In this document: positions 7,383-16,583 of the stretch, piece after piece
How positions within the stretch are numbered: position 1 is the first letter of the stretch
Layout of the letters: each line of letters starts with the position of its first letter
Origin: Bacteroidota bacterium
GTDB lineage: Bacteria > Bacteroidota > Ignavibacteria > Kryptoniales > JAKASW01
Length of the DNA stretch: 64,000 nt
NCBI GenBank assembly: GCA_021789975.1
Contig: JAJYIT010000012.1
Coordinates: 1-64,000, forward strand
Reading direction: 5' to 3'
The notes under the pieces: generated by a model
Told to the model about the DNA's origin: nothing
Databases searched by the model: none
The model's input: only the letters and a program-made list of their open reading frames with translations
Position numbers and translations under genes: made by a program

Positions 7383-7469
7383 CCTGGTTCAATCCCGGTA
7401 TTAACCCAACCCTCACTGAACCAGGAACACAAAAACATCCCGGAACGGAACGGATTCCTGGAAATCCGT
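7383..7469 (+). repeat. inverted repeats beside the attachment site
   Basis: CCTGGTTC (7383-7390) is complemented by GAACCAGG (7418-7425). A second inverted repeat, ACGGATT (7450-7456) and AATCCGT (7463-7469), ends at the base before the tRNA fragment and is preceded by a tandem CGGAA. Inverted repeats so close to a crossover site are typical of integrase core or arm sites. Confidence 0.4.
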
Positions 7470-7515
7470 CTGACTCATAATCAGCGGGTCGGGGGTTCAA
7501 GTCCCTCAGGGCCCA
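7470..7515 (+). other. tRNA-Met(CAT) 3' half, probable element attachment site
   Basis: CTGA-CTCATAA-TCAG (7470-7484) is an anticodon arm with anticodon CAT. It is followed by a T arm (GGGGG-TTCAAGT-CCCTC) and the acceptor strand AGGGCCC with discriminator A at 7515. No matching 5' half, D arm or GGGCCC strand exists upstream, so this is not a complete gene. Integrases commonly cross over in the anticodon arm and leave such a 3' copy at one end. I read it as an att site, with element DNA to the left and chromosome to the right. A full tRNA-Met should lie at the other end, outside the window. Confidence 0.75.
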
Positions 7516-7908
7516 CTCATCCCCCCAAAAAACAATTCCGTTGGCGGAGTTTCTTATTGTTCGTACATGCCATGCAGTGACTCCTCGAATCCCACTCCGT
7601 TTATATTCCGATGTCAAATTGGATTTTTGCTTCGCCAGAGTTCCATCACTCATGCCCGCCTTGCTTTCGATAACATCCCTGAATGGTATGACCTTACAGC
7701 ATCCCATCCCATCTCATGTGAACGTGATTCTATTGTCCTCTTGGTTCGGATGCTAAACGACCTGGTCGTTGACTTAGATACTAGCTTCCTTACCGATCAA
7801 GTTGCATATTCCTCCATTGAGGCCGCGACATTACACACCGTACTCGAACCATTCGGTAGTTCGGGATATAGTACTTATGTCGAACTACAAATTTTGAGAG
7901 TACGGGAT
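7516..7908. other. 393 bases without a recognisable gene
   Basis: Short open frames exist on both strands but none shows a ribosome site or familiar motif. This is the first chromosomal DNA beyond the att site. It leads into the broken Fic gene and may contain the unrecognisable start of it. Confidence 0.4.
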
Positions 7909-8419
7909 AATGAAGTGAGCAAAATCGGGAATTTTGTACTGCAACCGGCCGGGTGCCGGGCATTCGTGCAAATGAGATATTGAGAACGATGGGTAACATC
8001 GAGAGTTTATCCATCCGAAAGCAGACGTTCTGCCGTTGCTGATAAAAGCAGGTCTCATACGCGCGCAGTTCGAGACGATTCCACCGTTGCTCGATGGTGT
8101 CAAAATTGCTGCGACGGAAGCGGCTGATGTTGCAGTCGACATAATGGCGTTAAAGGACTGAGATTCAAGAAAGGTTACAGATTTCGGAAGAATTGCAAAG
8201 ACTGGGTTTCGGTTATTCGAACTTCTATATTCCGTCCCGGTTGTGGACTCAAATGCTGTCTTGAGAATCACCGGACTATCTTCCAGATCAACCGGCAACC
8301 AATTGATGGAGAAATTCATAGCTTGCGGAGTACTGCATGAGGAAACAGGTGTAAAGAAAAACAGACGTTATGTTTATCGTGAATCCCTGAATAAGTTCAG
8401 CAAAGTAAAGTTGACATGA
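7909..8419 (+). pseudogene. Fic/DOC-family protein, broken
   Basis: Pieces of a Fic-family AMP-transferase can be read in order but not in one frame. KIGNFVLQPAGCRAFV matches the loop at the end of the Fic N-terminal domain. After a frame change, LPLLIKAGLIRAQFETI-PPLLDG corresponds to the strand and helix leading to the Fic motif, but HPFxxGNGR itself has been lost by a deletion. A TGA at 8159-8161 follows, and the C-terminal winged helix (TGLSSRSTGNQLMEKFIACGVLHEETG) is readable to the end. With the catalytic motif deleted, plus a frameshift and a stop, this is a pseudogene. Confidence 0.72.
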
Positions 8420-8858
8420 TTCGCATAACCTTCGTAACCATGTTCGTCCTTTTGACGATTGCACTGAGACCACCGGGCAGCGGTCATCCGTTTGGGCACA
8501 ACGAGGCGGAATACTTCCCCACTATCATTGAAGGGACACTGAATTGTCTTGCGGCAGTGGCTATCTGTGTGACATCGATTGAACGGCTCATCAATCCGCA
8601 CCCCGCTCACGACCTGGGTATTGGCAACCTTGTTTCGGTTAACTCTATATGACGAAGGCGCCGAGCAAAAGATTTGTCTCGTTTCACCTTGTCATGCGGG
8701 GGGAGTGGCAAATCGCGAAGGGACACGAGCCGATCAAGATTATCGAATTGGAGCTCGCCCGGCTCTCTTGTGAAACCGAAGTGTTCATTCACATCGAGCC
8801 TGTAAGCGATCCTGCCATGTTCGATGACTATCTCGATTCTGCTCCGGAGAAGATCTGA
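8416..8858 (+). pseudogene. cation diffusion facilitator (CDF) transporter, remnant
   Basis: The first frame contains RPPGSGHPFGHNEAEYF and IERLINPHP, which match the loop between helices 2 and 3 and the end of helix 3 in CDF metal exporters. The next frame (8649-8858) contains GEWQIAKGHEPIKIIELEL and VFIHIEPVSDP, the C-terminal cytoplasmic domain of the same family. The middle, including the second metal-binding helix pair, is missing and the reading frame shifts. Only about 150 of the usual ~300 residues remain. Confidence 0.7.
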
Positions 8859-9264
8859 TGCCCCGGTGTCCTTTGGGTAGGGTTCAACATTTTCGTGATC
8901 GCGATGCTACTGGCGGACCTGACGGCGGACTACCATGCCATCGAAGCCCGGCCAATGCGTGTCCACCGGATCAGAACTGAGAATTTCCCTTGTGATTTCG
9001 TTGGGCCTTTCTAGATCATCTTCCGACAACTGGTCACATCGTTATGGTAGACTCTCTTTTCAAAGTTGAGAATGTCCAGTTGCTTTTGACCACGCGGATG
9101 AGATAATTTAGCCGTTGAGCAAGTGATGCGGCAAAGCTATGAGGACCGTCTAAAAAACAATAGAGCACCAACTCTTTTGTTTGGCCACACCCTATTCTAT
9201 GATCACATCAATTGATTGCAGACCTAATGGTCAGCGATATTCTTCGAGGAACGTGCGCGCTGCC
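8859..9264. other. upstream region of the TonB receptor, no gene seen
   Basis: Some 400 bases with no supported gene. It should hold the promoter of the receptor gene. A possible upstream start of that gene (TTG 9181, ATG 9199) lies here, but neither has a ribosome site. Confidence 0.4.
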
Positions 9265-12180
9265 ATGCGTCTCTTCCTGATGATTCTGATTTTTTCGGAT
9301 TTCATATCTATTTCGACAACTGCGTTCGCTGCTTCTTCACAGATCACCGGCTCTGTCAAAGATGCCCGATCCGGTGATCCTCTTCCTGGAGCAAACATCC
9401 TACTTGTCGGCACAAGCCTCGGTGCATCTACCGATCTCAATGGGAACTTCTCGATATTGGAGGTGCCTTCAGGTTCGTACATGCTGCGCGCAAGTTACGT
9501 CGGATATAAGACTTATGAGACGAATGTGAATGTCGAGGAAGGTAAAACTTTGAAGTTGAATCTAAAGCTTCTGGCCGTGGGAGTACGAGGTAAAGAGGTG
9601 ATGGTCATGGCACAGGCGAGCGGACAAAACCAGGCGATCAATCAGCAGTTGTCTTCCTCAAATATCGTGAATGTCGTTTCTGCAGCGCGAATACAGGAAT
9701 TGCCTGATGCGAACGCGGCGGAATCTCTCGGAAGGTTACCGGGCATGTCTGTCTTGAGAAGTGGCGGCGAGGCAGATGAGATCGTTATACGCGGAATAGC
9801 GCCGAAATACAACCGAATAATGATCAACGGGGTGCAGTTGACCTCTTCGAACCAGAACGACGAGAGCGTGGATCTCAGTATGATTTCTTCGAACATGCTG
9901 GAAGGAATGGAGGTGAAGAAAACCGTAACCCCCGACATGGATGCGAACGTTATCGGCGGTACTGTAAACCTTGAATTGAGAGAAGCGCACGTGAAGATCC
10001 CAGGAGTGCCGGTGTTCGGGCTCCTTGCACAGGGTGGGTATGATGCACTGTCGGATGCCAACAACAAGCTTAGTAATTACAAATATGTTGCGAGTATCGA
10101 GGACAGGTTTTTTCATGAGAGGCTAGGTGTGTTCATTCAGGCAGATGTTGAACGGAAGAATCTTTCGTCGAACCAATTGGGAGCGTCTTACACTAATAGC
10201 GGGAACAGCGTTACCCAGTACTTAACCACGAGTCTAAACCTGGATGACATGCCCCGCGACAGACAGAGGTATGACGGAGCCCTTGTCATAGATTACAGAC
10301 TCCCGGATGGGACAATTAAATTCTCTAATTTTCTCAGCAGTGGAACGACAGATGTGGCAGACCGTGGAGAAAGTTATGGCGTAGCTAGTAACACTCATGG
10401 ATACACGCTGAATTACACGAGTAGCGCATTGAGCGTGATGACTGATGCTCTCCATCTGGAGTACCAGTTTCCAGTATTCCATTTGAATGCTGAGATATCA
10501 CATGCCTACACACAGACCAGGGATCCACAGGATTGGACCGTGAATTTCCAGCAGGGCTCCGCCGGACTAGGAAGTCTTGTTAACGTTACAAACCTGAACC
10601 CCTTGAATATTCTACAGGTCGCGCATGATTCCGCTCAGGGAACGTACTTAACCTCACTTCAGACGTCTTCTACTTATTCCGGCGCACGAGCATTTACAGG
10701 TTCACTGGACCTTTCGGCAAACTTAGACTTTTCTGACTTCATAACATCGGTGATAAAATTCGGGGGAACCTATCGATATGAAAGAAGAATATATGCATAT
10801 GGTGAGAATGTAGGTGGGGGATTGGGATACACTGCGTCCTACTTTATCGATTCTCTGATTACCTCTCATCTCAAAATTCCATCGCAGTATATCTACTCGG
10901 GCACAGACATCATGATGGTTCCGTTCATCGATCCGAACTACAGTTACGGGAACTTCCTTGGCGGAAGCTATTCGATGTCTTATCCCCTGAATTTCGGGAT
11001 GCTATCTGACCTGACCAACTATCTAAGCAACGATGCGAGCGTTTACATCCACGATACGTTTGGGTCGACAACACACAACTATACGGGCCACGAAAATCAA
11101 GGCGCGGCGTTTGTAATGGCTACAATAAATTTCGGCCCGCAGGTCAATGTGGTCGGAGGGGTTCGCTTTCAAAGCCTTCAAACGCTCTACACCGCTCCAC
11201 AAGGTCAGGAGAACACCTCATCCTCACTCGGTGGACCATACCTTCATTACGACACGACTGTAACGGCAGAGCATGGCTATTGGCTACCGGACATCGCGTT
11301 AAGATACAAGCCGATATCATGGTTCGATTTACGTCTCTCATACACGCATACGTTAGCCTATCCCGACTTCGAAGCAATAATACCGAGGATCGATGTGCCG
11401 CCGTCGGTTGGCGGCACAATTTCGTGGAACAATACTCAACTTACTCCGTCACGCTCGACGAACTATGATGCTCAACTCTCCTTCTACGACAATTCAATCG
11501 GTTTGCTCACTATCGGAGGATTCCTGAAGAAAATTGACGGACTGATTTACCCATGGACTTTTTACGTGTCGGGCCAAAATGTTCTTCCGTATTATCCCGC
11601 AGGTCTGCACCCGGTTTCGGCGCCTACCGGCACGTACCGCATTGCAACCTATGTCAACGACGCGAATCGCGCCACTGATTACGGTCTGGAGTTGGACTGG
11701 GAAACACATTTCTGGTATCTCCCGCATCCGTTTGACGGTCTGGTCCTTGATATCAATTACACGCATGTCTTTTCTAATGAGATTTATCCTTACACCACTG
11801 TAGAAAAGGTCGGTCGAAATGTCTTCTACGTCGATACTTCATTTACCGACCGTCTTCTTTACCAGCCGGATAACATAGCGAATTTATCGGTAGGCTACGA
11901 TTACGAAGGTTTCTCCGTCCGCGTTTCAATGATATACCAGGACAACATATTCTATGGAACGAATTTCTGGCCACAGCTCAGGATAACTGAATCGGCATAT
12001 GGCAGATGGGATGTTTCAGCGAAGCAGGACCTACCATGGTACGGTTTACAACTCTACGGTGATCTAAGCAATATCAACGGTGAAAACGACGTCTATGTTA
12101 TCCAGGCTGCCACGGGTGTTCCACAATCCGAGCAGGACTACGGTATGAATGCCGACTTCGGTCTTAGAGTGAATTTTTGA
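9265..12180 (+). CDS. TonB-dependent outer-membrane receptor with CarboxypepD_reg domain
   Basis: From the ATG at 9265 (GAGGA upstream) this encodes 971 residues beginning with a signal peptide (MRLFLMILIF, cleavage after AFA). Next comes a carboxypeptidase-regulatory-like domain (ITGSVKDARSGDPLPGANI, to SYVGYKT), then a plug (AAESLGRLPGMSVLRSGG, then VIRGIAPKYNRIMINGVQL), and a barrel ending in the terminal Phe of FGLRVNF. It should import a bulky ligand across the outer membrane using TonB. The sugar kinase, DUF4855 and hexosaminidase remnants downstream suggest a glycan ligand. In-frame starts at 9181 and 9199 would put residues before the signal peptide. No SusD partner follows. Confidence 0.9.
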   Translation: MRLFLMILIFSDFISISTTAFAASSQITGSVKDARSGDPLPGANILLVGTSLGASTDLNGNFSILEVPSGSYMLRASYVGYKTYETNVNVEEGKTLKLNLKLLAVGVRGKEVMVMAQASGQNQAINQQLSSSNIVNVVSAARIQELPDANAAESLGRLPGMSVLRSGGEADEIVIRGIAPKYNRIMINGVQLTSSNQNDESVDLSMISSNMLEGMEVKKTVTPDMDANVIGGTVNLELREAHVKIPGVPVFGLLAQGGYDALSDANNKLSNYKYVASIEDRFFHERLGVFIQADVERKNLSSNQLGASYTNSGNSVTQYLTTSLNLDDMPRDRQRYDGALVIDYRLPDGTIKFSNFLSSGTTDVADRGESYGVASNTHGYTLNYTSSALSVMTDALHLEYQFPVFHLNAEISHAYTQTRDPQDWTVNFQQGSAGLGSLVNVTNLNPLNILQVAHDSAQGTYLTSLQTSSTYSGARAFTGSLDLSANLDFSDFITSVIKFGGTYRYERRIYAYGENVGGGLGYTASYFIDSLITSHLKIPSQYIYSGTDIMMVPFIDPNYSYGNFLGGSYSMSYPLNFGMLSDLTNYLSNDASVYIHDTFGSTTHNYTGHENQGAAFVMATINFGPQVNVVGGVRFQSLQTLYTAPQGQENTSSSLGGPYLHYDTTVTAEHGYWLPDIALRYKPISWFDLRLSYTHTLAYPDFEAIIPRIDVPPSVGGTISWNNTQLTPSRSTNYDAQLSFYDNSIGLLTIGGFLKKIDGLIYPWTFYVSGQNVLPYYPAGLHPVSAPTGTYRIATYVNDANRATDYGLELDWETHFWYLPHPFDGLVLDINYTHVFSNEIYPYTTVEKVGRNVFYVDTSFTDRLLYQPDNIANLSVGYDYEGFSVRVSMIYQDNIFYGTNFWPQLRITESAYGRWDVSAKQDLPWYGLQLYGDLSNINGENDVYVIQAATGVPQSEQDYGMNADFGLRVNF

Positions 12181-12206
12181 AGAGGGATAAGTTCAGATTT
12201 CCGAAA

Positions 12207-12335
12207 ATCTTGAGCACGAGCTCGGCAACCTTACAGGCAGTCGCGGTCGGAATCACGAGTCTGATGTTCACAATTCTGGAAATGTTCCAGATAGATAAGC
12301 TTGGTCGAAGGTCACTACTGATGATAGGAGCCGTC
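12207..12335 (+). pseudogene. sugar-porter MFS fragment
   Basis: About 43 codons, SSATLQAVAVGITSLMFTIL followed by DKLGRRSLLMIGAV, match the helix and cytoplasmic loop of sugar porter MFS transporters that carries the D-x-hGRR/K motif. Nothing else of the ~450-residue protein is readable. The following stretch to 12632 has an open frame (TEPDTIVVQPGKPIHCGDHILIRI) that I cannot assign and probably belongs to other decayed genes. This segment appears to be the remains of lost sugar-uptake genes. Confidence 0.5.
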
Positions 12336-12632
12336 AAGTTTACCCGGACGTCCTCCGCAGACCTACGCTCTGGCAGGCAATGCACCGTGCGAGTCGGCAG
12401 TCGAAACACTTCGCCTTCCTGTCTATGAAAGATTCCTTCAATGTGCATCATCAGATTGCAAACTGCATCATGCTCATGGATCTGACTGAGCCCGACACCA
12501 TCGTGGTACAGCCCGGAAAGCCGATCCACTGCGGCGACCACATCCTCATAAGAATTATCCTGAGCAGGTGGCCCGACTCTTCGACGTTGTTTCTGCAGTT
12601 TGAGATTCTGTGGAAGTATATGCTGATGGCAA

Positions 12633-14342
12633 ATGACAAGTAGACTCGCAAGGACAAATATACTGGTGGGAGCGCTTTTCTCACTCTCCGCATTTGCGAC
12701 CTCCTCGGCACCCGCTTCTTCAGCAGCGCCGGTGGACCTTGTCTGTCATGAGCCGTACACAGTAACTTCGCTTGTTCCGATCAGGTACTCTTTCGCCGCA
12801 TCTGAAAGAAAGTATTATCGGGCGGGTGCCCTTACAGACGGCAAGAAGGGCTCGTCTGCAAATTATAAAGACGGCAGATGGCAGGGCTTTAATCACGGCG
12901 GAAATCGTTCAGTAGTAATAGACATGGGACGTGTCAACACCGTAAAGGGAATGCAGGAGCGATTCTTCCAGGATTGCGGCGATGGCATATATTTTCCGAG
13001 AGAGGTGGATTTCGCTTTGTCCTTGAACGGAAAGGACTGGTCCTTTGTCGGAAAAGTCAGTTCAAAGAGGTCCCTTACGATCCGAAAGATAGAGACTCAG
13101 ACCTATAAGGTTTCCGGGCTTGACTATCGGGCAAGATATGTCATGATGACTTTCACGGTAGATGTCTGGGTGTTCGCAGACGAATTTCAGGTTTTTGGGA
13201 GCAAGGGGGTGGAGGCATCTGCAAAAGCGCCGAAACCCGGTCCATCGATAGCGTATCCCGATGCCTACCTCCGGCCCGGTTCACCGGAAGTAGGCGGCAT
13301 AAGGAATATGGTGCTAATCTACAACGGTTATTATCCTTCTGATCCCGCGTCGGGAAAGAACACTGTCAATCAACTCACCCCTTATGTGGGTTACAAGACC
13401 AGGTCGGGAAAAATTGAAGACTTCATGTTCGATGGGTTCTTGTTCCTTCCTTTCGTTGCTGCAGGTGCTCCGTCCGGCGGCAAGTACTACTGCAGTACTC
13501 CGCATCCTGCGGTCATGTCTGATTGGTTGTATTATATCAACAACACATTCGATGAATCCAACAATCTTGGTGCATTGAACATTGCGACCGGAAATGTGAA
13601 AAGAATTTTGAATGATACGGGCTACAAGGCCAAAGTGGAAATCGCGATTCCATATCCATCTCCGGCGGCCACTAATTTTGGAGATATCCACGGCGACGGC
13701 AAATCGGAAAACCTCTCTCTCCTCCCGGATAGAGAAGCTGTCATTAGGTGGTACGTAAACCAGGTGATGAAAAGATGGAATGCGGCTAAGTATACCAACC
13801 TGAAACTTGTCGGGTTCTACTGGTATGAGGAGGCGGCAGACTTCAGCGTTGATGACAGCGAAGCACAAATGCTGCGATACGCAGGTGACTATATCAGAAG
13901 TCTCGGAAAAGTTTTGGATTGGATCCCATACTACCAGGCGCCGGGCTTTGTTGAATGGCATTCACTTGGTTTCGACGGAGCGATCATGCAGCCGAATTAT
14001 GCTTTCGATAAGTTTCCCGAAAAGGAACTCGGTGAAGCCGCTGCCGCATCCAGGAAACTGGGGATGGGCGTTGAACTTGAAATACATTGGGACGCTACCA
14101 GGGATCCGATCTACAGGGAGAAGTATTATGCCTATTTGAACTATGGAGTCTCTACAGATTACATGAAAGCCGCCGTTCACGCGTTTTACCAAAACGGAGG
14201 GCCCGGCACGTTCTACAATTGCTGTGAAAGCAGTAATCCGGCAATCCGTGAGATTTATGATCAAACATACAAATTCATAAAAGGAACTTACGTTCCATAT
14301 TTTCCCGGCAGGGAAAGAGCAACTTCAAGGGAATTAAAGTGA
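12633..14342 (+). CDS. DUF4855 domain protein with discoidin-like N-terminal domain
   Basis: This encodes 569 residues from an ATG without a clear ribosome site, with a signal peptide ending near SSAAP. Residues 40-195 (RAGALTDGKKGSSANYKDGRWQG, then RSVVIDMGRVNTVKG) resemble an F5/8 type C (discoidin) carbohydrate-binding domain. The rest (GGIRNMVLIYNGYYPSDP, KLVGFYWYEEAADF, GFDGAIMQPNYAF) matches DUF4855, a barrel-like domain found with glycan-degrading enzymes. It is exported and may cleave or bind a polysaccharide. It is the one apparently intact degradative gene here, directly before a broken hexosaminidase. The catalytic role is inference. Confidence 0.78.
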   Translation: MTSRLARTNILVGALFSLSAFATSSAPASSAAPVDLVCHEPYTVTSLVPIRYSFAASERKYYRAGALTDGKKGSSANYKDGRWQGFNHGGNRSVVIDMGRVNTVKGMQERFFQDCGDGIYFPREVDFALSLNGKDWSFVGKVSSKRSLTIRKIETQTYKVSGLDYRARYVMMTFTVDVWVFADEFQVFGSKGVEASAKAPKPGPSIAYPDAYLRPGSPEVGGIRNMVLIYNGYYPSDPASGKNTVNQLTPYVGYKTRSGKIEDFMFDGFLFLPFVAAGAPSGGKYYCSTPHPAVMSDWLYYINNTFDESNNLGALNIATGNVKRILNDTGYKAKVEIAIPYPSPAATNFGDIHGDGKSENLSLLPDREAVIRWYVNQVMKRWNAAKYTNLKLVGFYWYEEAADFSVDDSEAQMLRYAGDYIRSLGKVLDWIPYYQAPGFVEWHSLGFDGAIMQPNYAFDKFPEKELGEAAAASRKLGMGVELEIHWDATRDPIYREKYYAYLNYGVSTDYMKAAVHAFYQNGGPGTFYNCCESSNPAIREIYDQTYKFIKGTYVPYFPGRERATSRELK

Positions 14343-14343
14343 A

Positions 14344-15425
14344 ATGAATTATATCAGAAGTGTCCTGAGCTTAGTCCTTATGGTCTTTTTGTTTTCGGCT
14401 CGCTTATATTCACAGGAGAACAAAATGCATTTAAATCTTATGACCTGGCCCGCTCACATCGAGCTGACCGGCGGAACATTCAAGTTAACGCAGAACTTCA
14501 CAGTAGAAGTGACGGGGAACCCGGCGACGCGTCTTTCTGGCGCGGCAAGGAATCGGAAATAAACTCAGTGTTGAAAGGATATAGAGTCGTCAAATCGAAG
14601 GGGTATTACCTGGATCATTACTATCCGGCAAGCTGGTACTATACGAACGATCCGATGCCCGACGGCAGCGGCCTGAGCCCCGAACGGAAAACACTCATAA
14701 TTGGCGGCGAAGCTTGAATGTGGTCGGAGTATGTAAACCCCGCAAACATCGATTCCAGAATCTGGCCGAGAGCCGTAGCGATCGCCGAGAGGTTGTGGTC
14801 ACCTGAAAGTATAAGAGACGTGAAGGACATGTACCGCCGGCTCGATGCGGTCTCGCTCGAACTGGATGGACTCGGTTTGGATCAAATGACGAACCAGCAA
14901 ATGATGGAACGAAGACTCGCCAAAGGTTGCGACGTGAGACCGCTGGCTAATCTCATTGACGTTGTCCAGCCGATTGAATTGTATGAGCAAGCGAGGACAG
15001 GTAAATACACATCATATCTTCCGATGACCAGAGTTGTAGATGCCGCGGCCCCTGGCCCTGAAGTCGCAAGAAAGTTTTCAAATATGGTGGATGATCTGGT
15101 TTCCGGCAAACGACCGGACAATGATACTCTCAGCATGATAGAGCGAGAGCTGATACTTTGGAAGAGAAACGATGCAGTGTTGGAAGATTTGATTTCAAGA
15201 TCTCCGATTCTTAAAGAAATCAGGCCGCTCTCGTCTGCACTTTCATCGATAGCATCTGTAGGTCTGAGTGCAGTGAACCGTATCAGGCAGAACAAGCCGG
15301 GTGATTCATCCTGGATGTATGCCAGCCTTGCTGAAGTCAAGAATATTGCATCTCCGGTAGCAGATGTGAAACTTATGGTTGTCTCACCAATTGAGAAGCT
15401 CGTCGAGTATGCGAGTTTAAAGTAG
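14344..15425 (+). pseudogene. GH20 beta-N-acetylhexosaminidase, broken
   Basis: The first 72 codons give a signal peptide (VLSLVLMVFLFSARLYSQ) and the start of an N-terminal domain. The frame then breaks, and the next readable part (KGYRVVKSKGYYLDHYYPAS, LSPERKTLIIGGEA) is the very end of the GH20 barrel. The catalytic centre with the Asp-Glu pair has been deleted. A TGA stands at 14715-14717 exactly where GGEACMWSE has its Cys, after which MWSEYVNPANIDSRIWPRA and a C-terminal helical region continue to 15425. Deletion, frameshift and stop make it a clear pseudogene. Confidence 0.82.
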
Positions 15426-15476
15426 CTGTCTGCAATTCATTGCTCGTGTTGAGAATAAACAAGAACTTTCATCGGA

Positions 15477-16583
15477 ATGAGCATGCAAACTTTGAAAAAT
15501 GAATTGACGGTATCCACACCAGGGAGAGTTTGCCTTTTCGGCGAGCACCAGGACTATCTAAATCTTCCGATAATAGCTTCGGCGATTTCCCTTCGAATTG
15601 CCATCACCGGCCACAAGCAGCCTGATGGCATGGTAGACATACACCTGCCTGATATCGGAGATGAGGAAAGGTTCTCACTTAGAGAGCCAGTTGTATACGG
15701 CAAAGAACGGGACTACTTCAAAAGTGCTGTGAACATAATGTTGCGCCACGGGGCGAAATTTTCTTCAGGGATAGATTGTACCGTAAAAGGAGAGATCCCT
15801 ATCAACGCGGGCACTTCTAGTTCATCAGCGCTTGTGGTGGCCTGGATTAACTTCCTTGGACACATGAGCGATAATCCTGCGAACCTTACTCCCGAACTGA
15901 TCGCCGAGTATGCCTACGAAGCAGAAGTGCTAGAGTTTTCTGAGCCCGGAGGCATGATGGATCAGTATTCAACTGCTTTAGGAGGTGTTATATTCCTTGA
16001 CTCATATCCTGTAGTCGAGGTAAGAAGGCTGGATGCCGGACTTGGCAAATTTGTTCTCGGCAATTCCGGTGAACCCAAAGACACGAAATTCATATTGGCG
16101 AGAGTCAAAGGACAGATTCAGCGGGTCGTAGCGGAGCTTAAGAAGTCTCAATCAGATTTCTCGCTGAGAACCATTTCGGAATCCGATCTTGACCTTTACG
16201 CTGAATCGTTGACCTCAGAACAACTGGAGCTGCTGCGCGGTACGGTCAGGAACAGGGACATCACGAGACAGGCTCTGAAAGCATTGAATGAGACGGTGTT
16301 GGATCATAGCCTGATCGGAAAACTACTGAACGATCATCAGGTTGTGTTAAGGGATGCTTTGAAGATCTCAACGGCAAAAATCGACGGAATGATCCAGGCT
16401 TCATTGGACGCTGGCGCCTACGGGGCCAAGATAAATGGATCAGGCGGGGGAGGATGTATGTTCGCGTACGCGCCAAGAGATCCTCATAAGGTCAAGCTGG
16501 CCATAGAGGATGCAGGAGGGGAGGCTTACATAGTTACGGCAGACGAGGGAACCAGATCGAGCAAGTCGGAGCGCGAAAGATGA
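15477..16583 (+). CDS. GHMP-family sugar kinase (galactokinase-like)
   Basis: This 368-residue protein contains GRVCLFGEHQDY (16-27), the galactokinase-type sugar site, INAGTSSSSALV (109-120), the ATP-binding GLSSS loop, and INGSGGGGCMFAY near 320-332, the third GHMP motif. It should phosphorylate C1 of a monosaccharide. It differs from the true GalK at 30.9 kb, so another sugar (fucose, arabinose, or an amino sugar) is likely. It overlaps the next gene, a nucleotidyltransferase, by 4 bases (ATGA), which suggests a two-step salvage route from free sugar through sugar-1-phosphate to nucleotide sugar. Confidence 0.85.
   Translation: MSMQTLKNELTVSTPGRVCLFGEHQDYLNLPIIASAISLRIAITGHKQPDGMVDIHLPDIGDEERFSLREPVVYGKERDYFKSAVNIMLRHGAKFSSGIDCTVKGEIPINAGTSSSSALVVAWINFLGHMSDNPANLTPELIAEYAYEAEVLEFSEPGGMMDQYSTALGGVIFLDSYPVVEVRRLDAGLGKFVLGNSGEPKDTKFILARVKGQIQRVVAELKKSQSDFSLRTISESDLDLYAESLTSEQLELLRGTVRNRDITRQALKALNETVLDHSLIGKLLNDHQVVLRDALKISTAKIDGMIQASLDAGAYGAKINGSGGGGCMFAYAPRDPHKVKLAIEDAGGEAYIVTADEGTRSSKSERER

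Noticed and set aside
7440-7515. Complete tRNA gene
   Set aside because: The anticodon, T and 3' acceptor parts are present, but there is no D arm or 5' acceptor strand upstream, so it is only a 3' half.
7348-7707. Minus-strand frame containing RDLNPRPADYESD
   Set aside because: This peptide is the well-known false translation across a tRNA-Met 3' half; the sequence is the att-site tRNA fragment.
13314-13961. 215-codon minus-strand frame
   Set aside because: It is antisense to the DUF4855 gene and shows no recognisable protein features.
14715-14717. Selenocysteine or reassigned UGA
   Set aside because: The gene lacks its catalytic core and changes frame, and intact genes in the window end in TGA as normal.
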